Position numbers and translations under genes: made by a program. Under the pieces are notes generated by a model. It ran no database searches and was not told where the DNA came from. It saw only the letters and a list, made by a program, of their open reading frames with translations. A stretch of 64,000 nucleotides of DNA from SLRI01 sp964402505 (GTDB lineage: Bacteria > Pseudomonadota > Alphaproteobacteria > Geminicoccales > Geminicoccaceae). The stretch spans positions 1-64,000 of the forward strand of contig CAYOCP010000024.1 of assembly GCA_964402505.1 (NCBI GenBank). The letters are read 5' to 3'. How positions within the stretch are numbered: the first letter of the stretch is position 1; the number at the start of each line of letters is the position of its first letter. Below, in pieces: positions 51,949-59,025 of the stretch.

Positions 51949-52938
51949 ATGGAAGTCAAGGTGCCGATCCGGGGCGGGGAGGCCGGGAAATTGACGAAGT
52001 TCCTCATCGACTGCGATCCGGGTCACGACGACGCGGTCGCCATTCTCTACGCGGCGCGGCATCTCGACGTGGTCGGCATCACCACGGTCTTCGGCAATGC
52101 CTCGGTCGAGAACACCACCCGCAACGCGCTCGCCATCTGCACCCTGGCCGGCCTCGATTTGCCGGTGGCCAAAGGCTTCGGCCGGCCGCTCGTCGGCGAG
52201 CCGACGCGCTTCGCGCCGGACGGCCACGGCAAGACCGGGATCGATGGTGCCGAGCTGCCGGAGCCGGGCTTCGCGCCCGTGGACCAGCATGCCGTGCAGT
52301 TCATCATCGACCAGGCGAGCGCGCATCGGGGCGAGCTCGTGCTCGTGGTGATCGGGGCGCAGACCAATGTCGGCGTGGCGCTGCGCCTCGAGCCCAGGCT
52401 CGCCGGCTGGCTCGCCGGCATCTCGATCATGGGCGGCTCGCCGCTGGTCGGCAACCTGCAGCCGGTGCAGTGCGTCAACGTGCTGAGCGACCCCGAGGCG
52501 GCGCACATCGTCTTCTCCAGCGGTGTGCCGATCCACTGGGTCGGCTACGACATGACCCGGACGGTGCTGATCAAGGAGCCCGACGTCGAGCGCCTGCGGG
52601 GTGGCGGCCGCACGGCGCGGGCCGTCGCCGACCTCGCGACCTTCTACATGGGCCGGCAGCGGACGGTGCTCGGCATCGACGGCGCGCCGATGCACGACAG
52701 CTGCGCCGTCATTCCCTTCGTCCGCCCGGAGCTCATCACCTATCGGGACGTGCCGGTCGAGGTCGAGCTGCACGGCCGGCTCACCCGCGGCATGACCGTG
52801 GCCGACCTGCGCACCATCCGGCCGGGCGAGCATGTGGCGATCCAGCCGCCGAAGCCGGCGAACGCGAGGCTCGCCGTCGACGCGGATAGGCGCGGCATCA
52901 TCGACGCCGTGGTCGAGACGGTCCTGACCTACCCCTGA
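51949..52938 (+). CDS. inosine-uridine preferring nucleoside hydrolase family protein
   Basis: The 329-residue protein has the calcium/ribose motif LIDCDPGHDDAVAILYA near residue 18. It also has GAPMHDSCAV near 245 (catalytic His-Asp region) and LSDPEAAHIVF near 180. The family cleaves the N-glycosidic bond of ribonucleosides to free base and ribose. In GGSPLVGNLQPVQCVNV the usual EFN is replaced by QCVN, so specificity may differ. ATG 51949 adds a 13-residue leader; a TTG at 51991 would give the more usual start. It is divergent from the ABC importer genes. Confidence 0.85.
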   Translation: MEVKVPIRGGEAGKLTKFLIDCDPGHDDAVAILYAARHLDVVGITTVFGNASVENTTRNALAICTLAGLDLPVAKGFGRPLVGEPTRFAPDGHGKTGIDGAELPEPGFAPVDQHAVQFIIDQASAHRGELVLVVIGAQTNVGVALRLEPRLAGWLAGISIMGGSPLVGNLQPVQCVNVLSDPEAAHIVFSSGVPIHWVGYDMTRTVLIKEPDVERLRGGGRTARAVADLATFYMGRQRTVLGIDGAPMHDSCAVIPFVRPELITYRDVPVEVELHGRLTRGMTVADLRTIRPGEHVAIQPPKPANARLAVDADRRGIIDAVVETVLTYP

Positions 52939-53053
52939 GCCGGGAACGGACGCCGGGGCCCCGCCTTTTCATGCCACGACCGACCTCGACCGGTTGCGCT
53001 CGGACCGTCCCCATCTCCCGGTGCTCGAGCGTCCAAAAAGAGTCCTGACCCCT

Positions 53054-54964
53054 TTAGTCGCGGCCCGCCGACCAGGCCCAGACCGCGACCGGCGTCGACC
53101 GGCCGCGGAGGTGAAGGGGGGGTAGCGGGGTGAGGCCTCGGGTGGCGGCGTCGCCGGCGTGGGCGCGGGTGGTCTCGACGGCGGTGGCGGCGACGAGCAT
53201 GTCGCAGTGCTGCTCGCGGGTCATGGACTGGAGGCGGGCGGCGACGTTGACGACATCGCCGTTGGCGGTGAGCTGGATCTGGCCGTCGCCGCCGACATGG
53301 CCGATGCGCACCCGGCCGTAATTGATGCCGACATGGAGGCGGAGAAGGCCGAGACCGGCCGCCCGAGCCTCCGCCTGCCAGGCGGGCATGGCCTCGATCA
53401 GCGCCTTGCCGCAACGGATGGCGCGGGCGGGGTCGTCGTCGCCGGGCTCCGGCAGGCCGAAGATCAGCATGGCGCCGTCGCCGCTGAAGGCCGCGACCAC
53501 GCCCTCCGTGGCGCTCGCCGCCTTCTCGACCAGCGCATAATAGTCCTGCAGCAGGGGCTGCAGGCGGTCCGGGTCGATGGTCTCGGCGGCCGTCGTGAAG
53601 CCTTCGAGGTCGCAGAAGAGGATGGCGGCGAGCTGGCTGCGCTCGACCTCGGCGGCACCTTCGGCGGTGCGGTCGCGGAGCACCCTCGGGACGTAGCGCT
53701 CCAGATGGCGGCCCCGCGCCTCGCTCCGCCGGCTGCGGCGATAGAGGCGAAGGGCGCGCCAGGCGAGCGCGGTGCCGGCGGTGCCGACGACGCCCATGGT
53801 GGCGAAGACGACGTCGAGCCAGAGTCCGTGGAGGGCCAGCGCCACGGCACCGACGGCGAAGGGCAGGGCGACCAGGAGGGCCGCGAGCGGGACCAGCACG
53901 AGTGCCGGCAGGGGGGCGAGCATCAGGAGCCCGCTCGTGGTGGCGATGGCGATCAGCGCGAGGTCGAGATCCCGCACATGCGCGGAGCGGTCGATGAAGC
54001 GGCCGGTGAGCAGGTTGTCGAGGGCGTTGGCGAAGATCTCCACGCCCGGCACCTGCGGGTGGAAGGCCGTGCCGAAGCGGTCGCGAACACCGGTGGCCGT
54101 GGCGCCGACGAGCACCACCCGGCCGGCGAGCGTGGCGGGATCGAGGCGGCCGTCGAGGAGATCCAGGAGCGAGCTGCTGGGGAAGGTGCCGGGCGGGCCG
54201 TAGGGATTGAGGACGAGGCGGGATTGGCGGTCGAGCGGGGCGGTCACCTCGCCGAGGCGGAGGCTCCGGCCGACATCGAGGACGATCGCGTCGCGCGGCA
54301 GATCCCGAAAGCGGATGACGGCCTGCACGGGCAGGGACGGTTGCCAGGCGTCGTCGAAGCGGATGGCGGGCCGAAGGAAGCGCAGCTCGCCGCCGGGCTC
54401 GACGAAGACGTTGACGTGGCCGAGCGCGGCGATCTCGCCGAGCGGTGCGAAGGGGAGGTAGGCGCCCGCGGGCTCGCCCAGCGAATCGATGGCGTCTTCG
54501 GCTGTGCGGACGATCGGCAGCGCATTGGCGGCGAGGGCGAGCCGGTCGGCGAGTGTCACCGGCACCGGCTCGGCGAAGCCGAAGGCCATGGCGAGAACGG
54601 GCTTCGGGCTGCGGTGCAGGGCGGTGACGAGGACGTGGCCGGGGTCGGCATCGCCGGCCGGTGTCGCGGCCTCGATCAGCAGGAGGTCGAGGGCCACGAC
54701 GGCGGCCCCGGCTTCGCCGAGCGCTTCGAGCGTGCGGGCGAGCTCGGCCCGGGGCGGCGGCCAGTGGCCGAGGCGCTGGAGCGTGGCGTCGTCGATCTCG
54801 AGGATCAGGACGGCATCGCCCGGCTCCAGCCTCGGGCGCAGCCTCAGCCGCCAGTCGAAGGTCGCGTAATCGAGATCGCGGAAGAGGCCGCTCTCGTGCC
54901 AGCGGACGTAAGAGCCGGCCAGGATCAGGAGAAAGGCCAGAAGCGCCGCCGTGACGAGGCGCAT
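53054..54964 (-). CDS. CHASE2-domain adenylate/guanylate cyclase
   Basis: The 636-residue protein starts with a signal-anchor span (1-20). A periplasmic CHASE2 sensor domain occupies about 25-325, followed by three spans (about 335-405) and a class III cyclase domain (445-610). The cyclase has metal Asp452 (FCDLEGFT) and Asp496 (SGDG), plus NGDVVNVAARLQ with Asn573 and Arg577. The two positions that normally pick the purine base look like Ala492 and Gln564 instead of Lys and Asp/Cys, so base preference is unclear. It shares a TGATG junction with the FecR-domain gene, the usual partner of CHASE2 cyclases. Confidence 0.88.
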   Translation of the reverse strand: MRLVTAALLAFLLILAGSYVRWHESGLFRDLDYATFDWRLRLRPRLEPGDAVLILEIDDATLQRLGHWPPPRAELARTLEALGEAGAAVVALDLLLIEAATPAGDADPGHVLVTALHRSPKPVLAMAFGFAEPVPVTLADRLALAANALPIVRTAEDAIDSLGEPAGAYLPFAPLGEIAALGHVNVFVEPGGELRFLRPAIRFDDAWQPSLPVQAVIRFRDLPRDAIVLDVGRSLRLGEVTAPLDRQSRLVLNPYGPPGTFPSSSLLDLLDGRLDPATLAGRVVLVGATATGVRDRFGTAFHPQVPGVEIFANALDNLLTGRFIDRSAHVRDLDLALIAIATTSGLLMLAPLPALVLVPLAALLVALPFAVGAVALALHGLWLDVVFATMGVVGTAGTALAWRALRLYRRSRRSEARGRHLERYVPRVLRDRTAEGAAEVERSQLAAILFCDLEGFTTAAETIDPDRLQPLLQDYYALVEKAASATEGVVAAFSGDGAMLIFGLPEPGDDDPARAIRCGKALIEAMPAWQAEARAAGLGLLRLHVGINYGRVRIGHVGGDGQIQLTANGDVVNVAARLQSMTREQHCDMLVAATAVETTRAHAGDAATRGLTPLPPLHLRGRSTPVAVWAWSAGRD

Positions 54965-55617
54965 CAGCCGCCGGCCGCGGTCCTGGCCTCGAAGTCGGCG
55001 ACGCGGGCGGCGGGCCAGTTCTTGACCGGACCGAGGGGCTGGCCGCGCACCGCATCCACGCCCTGTCCCGGGCCGAGCACGACCTCACCGGCGCCCGGCG
55101 CCATGACGGCGGACACGACCACGGTGCCGGCGGCGGCGAAGACGGCGGTCGTGGTGTCCGTGCTCTCGACGATGAAGTCGGTGCCCCTGGCGGCGGCCAC
55201 GGCGGCGCGGCCGCGAAGCTCGAAGATGTCGGGCCTGGCGGGACCCAGCATGGCGCGGACGATGCCGTCCAGAAGATCGAGGACCGCGCTGCCGCCGCCT
55301 TCCGGCGCCGCGGTCTCGTGCGTGACGACGAGGCGGCTGAGCTCGCCCATGGCGAGCGTGGCGCCGGAGACGAGCTGAAGGCCGAGCCTCGATCCCGAAA
55401 GCGTGCGCAGCTCGTCCCCCTCCGCGACCGCGGCACCGGCGTGGAGCACGCGGGTGGCCCCAAGGAGGCTCGTCGCGGTCGCCTTGCCACGCAGCCAGTC
55501 GACGACGGCAGCCTCCTCCGCCCTTGCGGGGCCGATCCGAAGGAGCGCCGCCATCGCCAGGCCGGTGCCGAGGCAATGGCGCCGTGTCGGGAACCGACGG
55601 GTCCTGAGGGCGGGCAT
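54964..55617 (-). CDS. FecR-domain periplasmic protein
   Basis: The 217-residue protein has an N-terminal signal peptide with several Arg (about 1-33). A FecR-type domain follows (LRTLSGSRLGLQLVSGATLAMGELSRLVV near 68-98, then AAARGTDFIVEST near 140). The domain is a beta-structured scaffold that often partners membrane sensors. It is translated together with the CHASE2 cyclase. A role in ligand presentation or envelope sensing is possible but not shown. Confidence 0.8.
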   Translation of the reverse strand: MPALRTRRFPTRRHCLGTGLAMAALLRIGPARAEEAAVVDWLRGKATATSLLGATRVLHAGAAVAEGDELRTLSGSRLGLQLVSGATLAMGELSRLVVTHETAAPEGGGSAVLDLLDGIVRAMLGPARPDIFELRGRAAVAAARGTDFIVESTDTTTAVFAAAGTVVVSAVMAPGAGEVVLGPGQGVDAVRGQPLGPVKNWPAARVADFEARTAAGG

Positions 55618-55631
55618 GGGCCGATCCTTAC

Positions 55632-57428
55632 TCAGAGGCGCTCGAGCCGCAGGAGCTCGGGCGCACCGATCCAGGCGCGATCCAGAAGCTCGGCCGTGAC
55701 CTCGGCCGCCGCCTCGTCGCCCATGGCGCGCTGCGCCTCCATGAGGCCGAAGAGCGACCAGCCGTTATTGGGGGCGGTGACGAGCGCGTCCTGGAAGAGT
55801 CGGGCGGCCTCCTCGGGCTCGCCCGCCATGAGCTTGACCGCCGCCAGGCTCTGGATCACCGGATAGTGCCAGTAAGGCGGCTCCATGTAGGGGATCGTCT
55901 CCTGCAGGGCCACGGCCTCCATGAGGCGGCTCTCGGCCGTGGTCCAGTCGCCGGAAGCGGCGGCGATGCGAGCGCGCACGACATGGGCGGCGAGGGCGAG
56001 CAGGTCCGGGGCCGGAACCGCCTGCTCGATCAGCGGCGCGAGCCTCGGGTCGAGCGCCAGCCGCTCGATCGCCTCGGCCTCGCCGGCGGCGGCCTCGCTC
56101 TCGCCGGCGCGGGCCAGGGCGAGGCCCCGGGCGTAGTGCCAGAAGCCCTTGACGAAGGGCATGCGGTCGCCCGGATCGGCGAGGCTCATGACGGCATCGA
56201 GATCGCCGAGCTGGGCCGTCGCGGTGAAGGGTGCCGTCTTGATCGCCTGGACCCAGCCCACCCCGGCCGCCACCTCGTCGGACATCACGGCGGCGAGCTT
56301 GTGGGCCGCCGCCATGGCCTCGATGGCGTCGCCGGCCATGCTGGCGCTGGTCAAGAGGAAGTGGATGTTGTGCGGGTAGTAGCCGAACCGGTAGAGCCCC
56401 GCCTTTTCCCACCGGGCGAGCAGCGCCTCGTCGGCCTCGACGGCCGCGATGTTGGTGGTCAGCGAATCGCGGTAGCGGCCGAGGCGGTAGTAGATGTGGG
56501 ACGGCATGTGCACGACATGGCCGGCGGTCGGCATCAACCCCGCCATCCGCTCCGCATGGGGCTCGGCCCGACCGGGGTCGGCCGAGGCTTCCACGGTGTG
56601 GATATAGAGGTGGATGGCGTGGGGATGGTCGGGGTCGGCGGCCAGCGCCGCCTCGAGCAGCTCGATCTGCCGGCCGGCACGGCCCTTGGGCGTCACGCCG
56701 TCCGCCTCCCAGTAGTCCCAGGGCTGGGTGTCCATCAGCGCCTCGGCGGCGAGCACCTTCAGCTCGACGTCGTCGGGGAAGCTTTCGACGACCTCGCTCA
56801 TCGCGTCGGCATAGGCCCGATCGAGTGCCGCGCGATCCGCCTCGGCCTTCAGGCTGTAGCGGGTGGCGAGGGCCCGGATCAGCGCCTGCTCGCGCGGGCT
56901 CGCCCCCTCGATCAGCAGCATCGCCATGGCGGTGGCCCGAAAGGCCGGCAGGAGCGCGTCTTCGTGCATGGCATCGTTGATGTTGGGACCGAGCGCGTAG
57001 GCTTCGCCCCAGTAGCAGATCGCACAGGTCGGATCGGCGGCCTGGGCGGCACGGAAATACTCGGCGGCGAGGACGTGGTTGAAGCCCATGAGCCAGGCGT
57101 AACCCTGGGCCGCGAGGGCTTTGGCCTCGTCGCTCGCGGTCTTGGCCCCAAGTCGGTCGGGACCCAGCCCATCGAGTATCGGCAGCTCGGGCGTCACCTC
57201 GGCGGCCGCCGCCGGACGGGCCAGCGCGGCGAGCTGGATGCCGGGCTTGAACAGCTCGTTTCGCGCGTAGCGCAGGCCGCCACAGGCATTGGCGGCGACG
57301 TTCGCCGGATTCAGAAGCTCGGTGATATCGGGTGCGGCGGTCTGGGCGATGGCGCTGCCGGCGAGAAGAGCGCCGGCGAGCGAGCCCAGGCCCAGCCGCG
57401 AGGCGGAAGCGATCGTCATCTTCGTCAT
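55632..57428 (-). CDS. His-rich tetratricopeptide-repeat protein of unknown function
   Basis: The 598-residue exported protein has a signal peptide (1-28, GSLAGALLAGSAIAQ). CAIC (135-138) and WGEAYALGPNIN (140-151) come next, and repeated helix pairs of TPR type fill the rest. Conserved His-rich motifs stand out: PHAIHLYIHTVE (about 269-280), GHVVHMPSHIYYRLGRY (about 303-319) and PHNIHFL (about 352-358). Such clustered His and Glu suggest a metal site, though no enzyme activity is known to me for this family. ATG 57428 follows GGGAGGAA. It is 14 bp upstream of the FecR gene. Confidence 0.75.
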   Translation of the reverse strand: MTKMTIASASRLGLGSLAGALLAGSAIAQTAAPDITELLNPANVAANACGGLRYARNELFKPGIQLAALARPAAAAEVTPELPILDGLGPDRLGAKTASDEAKALAAQGYAWLMGFNHVLAAEYFRAAQAADPTCAICYWGEAYALGPNINDAMHEDALLPAFRATAMAMLLIEGASPREQALIRALATRYSLKAEADRAALDRAYADAMSEVVESFPDDVELKVLAAEALMDTQPWDYWEADGVTPKGRAGRQIELLEAALAADPDHPHAIHLYIHTVEASADPGRAEPHAERMAGLMPTAGHVVHMPSHIYYRLGRYRDSLTTNIAAVEADEALLARWEKAGLYRFGYYPHNIHFLLTSASMAGDAIEAMAAAHKLAAVMSDEVAAGVGWVQAIKTAPFTATAQLGDLDAVMSLADPGDRMPFVKGFWHYARGLALARAGESEAAAGEAEAIERLALDPRLAPLIEQAVPAPDLLALAAHVVRARIAAASGDWTTAESRLMEAVALQETIPYMEPPYWHYPVIQSLAAVKLMAGEPEEAARLFQDALVTAPNNGWSLFGLMEAQRAMGDEAAAEVTAELLDRAWIGAPELLRLERL

Positions 57429-57540
57429 GGATTTCCTCCCCCATGCGGAATGCATCGCTTATGGCCCCTGCATAGCACCCCGACTGTGATCGGCGCTACA
57501 CGAACCGGCGATCTCCAGCCGCACGCCCGCCGGATCCGAG

Positions 57541-57565
57541 GGAACGCGGCTTCGCATCGAACGTT
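57541..57565 (+). promoter_or_regulatory. EcfG (general stress sigma factor) promoter
   Basis: GGAAC at 57541-57545 and CGTT at 57562-57565 are separated by exactly 16 bp. This matches the alphaproteobacterial EcfG consensus GGAAC-N16/17-CGTT. The start codon of the small protein gene is 45 bp downstream, and no other gene lies between. Confidence 0.7.
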
Positions 57566-57609
57566 CTGGCCTCCGGAACGACAGCAACTTCCTGGACTTC
57601 GGGAGAGCG

Positions 57610-57894
57610 ATGATGAGCGAGGCCACGACGACGACCGACCATGCCGCGATCCGGCGCTGGGTCGAGGCGCGCGGCGGTCGGCCGGCGCGGGTGGCGGCGA
57701 GCGCCAAGGGCGAGCCCGGCAGCGGCAGCGGCGGCATTCTCAGGATCGATTTCCGCGAGCCCGACGAGGCGCTCGAGGAGCTCTCCTGGGACGACTTCTT
57801 CCGCATCCTCGACGAGAACCGGCTGGCGTTCCTGCACCAGGACAAGACGGCCGACGGCTCGACGAGCCGCTTCTTCAAATTCGTCGCGCGCTGA
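57610..57894 (+). CDS. small conserved protein of unknown function, probably stress-induced
   Basis: The 94-residue soluble protein has DHAAIRRWVEARGGRPARV near the N-terminus, then GGILRIDFREPDEALEELSWDDFFRILDENRLAFLHQD. This pattern is seen in a family often mislabelled as 1,4-alpha-glucan branching enzyme; it is far too short for that enzyme. No catalytic motif is seen. ATG 57610 (or 57613) follows GGGAGA. The EcfG-type promoter directly upstream suggests induction in the general stress response. It precedes the sugar epimerase gene by 30 bp. Confidence 0.7.
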   Translation: MMSEATTTTDHAAIRRWVEARGGRPARVAASAKGEPGSGSGGILRIDFREPDEALEELSWDDFFRILDENRLAFLHQDKTADGSTSRFFKFVAR

Positions 57895-57924
57895 GACGGC
57901 ACTTCCTCGAAAGGTGGGCGGAAC

Positions 57925-59025
57925 ATGGGCTTGCGGGTTCTGGTGACCGGGGGTGCCGGCTTCATCGGCCGGCGTGTGGTGGCGGCGCTCCTGGCGCGTG
58001 GCCATGAGGTGCGGGTGCTCGATGCGCTCATCGATCAGGTGCATGGCGGCGAGCCGCCGGCTCTGGCCGATATCGAGGTGCTGGTGGGCGATGTGCGCGA
58101 CGGCGAGGCGGTCGGCCGGGCTCTTTCCGGCATGGACGCGGTCGTGCATCTCGCGGCCGAGGTCGGAGTCGGGCAGAGCATGTACGAGATCGAGCGCTAT
58201 GTGGGCGTCAACGAGCTCGGCACCGCGACCCTCTTCCAGAATCTGGTGCAGCGGCCGGTCGCGCGGGTGGTGACCGCCTCCTCGATGAGCGTCTACGGCG
58301 AGGGCCTCTATCGCGGGCGTGACGGGCGCGTGCGTGGCGATGTCGAGCGGTCGCAGGCGAAGGGCGGGCTCTGGGATCCGGTCGACGAGACCGGTGCTCC
58401 CCTGGTGCCGGTGCCCACGCCGGAATGGAAGGCACCGACCCTGGCTTCGGTCTACGCCCTGAACAAGTACGCGCAGGAGCGGCTGACCCACATCGTGACG
58501 AAGGCCTACGGCATGGCCGGCGTGGCCTTGCGACTCTTCAACGTCTACGGCTCCGGGCAGGCGCTCTCCAACCCCTACACCGGCGTGCTCGCGATCTTCG
58601 CGTCCCGGCTGCTCAACGGCCAGGCGCCCATGGTGTTCGAGGACGGGGAGCAGCGGCGGGATTTCGTCCATGTCGACGATGTGGCGAGAGCCTTCGCCCT
58701 GGCGCTGGAGACGCCTGCCGCCGCCGGACGGACCTTCAATATCGGCAGCGGCGTCGACGTCTCGATCGCCGAGGTGGCCCATCATCTCGCGGCGGCGATG
58801 GGGCGGGCGGACATCCGCCCGATGATCACCGGCAAGGCCCGCGCCGGCGACATCCGCCACTGCTTCGCCGATATCGGTGCCGCGCGCGACGTGCTGGGCT
58901 ACGCGCCGGCGACCGGCTTCGATGAAGGCCTCGCCGAGCTGGTGGCCTGGGTGGCCCGACAGCGGGCGGTGGACCGGGTGGAGCAGGCGCGGCTCGAGCT
59001 CGAGGCGCGGGGCCTCGTGGCATGA
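57925..59025 (+). CDS. NAD-dependent nucleotide-sugar epimerase/dehydratase
   Basis: The 366-residue extended SDR protein has the NAD(P)-binding motif VTGGAGFIGRR at residue 7 and the active-site Tyr-Lys in VYALNKYAQE near 178. The substrate loop is RLFNVYGSGQALSNPYTG near 202. The family epimerises or dehydrates NDP-hexoses. Its stop overlaps the next start by four bases, beginning a chain of overlapping genes that runs to the window end. The sugar cannot be deduced. Confidence 0.85.
   Translation: MGLRVLVTGGAGFIGRRVVAALLARGHEVRVLDALIDQVHGGEPPALADIEVLVGDVRDGEAVGRALSGMDAVVHLAAEVGVGQSMYEIERYVGVNELGTATLFQNLVQRPVARVVTASSMSVYGEGLYRGRDGRVRGDVERSQAKGGLWDPVDETGAPLVPVPTPEWKAPTLASVYALNKYAQERLTHIVTKAYGMAGVALRLFNVYGSGQALSNPYTGVLAIFASRLLNGQAPMVFEDGEQRRDFVHVDDVARAFALALETPAAAGRTFNIGSGVDVSIAEVAHHLAAAMGRADIRPMITGKARAGDIRHCFADIGAARDVLGYAPATGFDEGLAELVAWVARQRAVDRVEQARLELEARGLVA

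Noticed and set aside
52939..53053. Intrinsic terminator between the nucleoside hydrolase and cyclase genes
   Set aside because: The GGGGCCCC palindrome has no usable loop and only four T residues after it, so I do not report it as a terminator.
53159..55378. 739-codon plus-strand frame opposite the cyclase and FecR genes
   Set aside because: It is an antisense artefact of high GC content with no recognisable domain, whereas the minus-strand genes have catalytic motifs.
57610..57894. 1,4-alpha-glucan branching enzyme
   Set aside because: Some relatives carry this name, but the protein has only 94 residues and no GH13 motifs.
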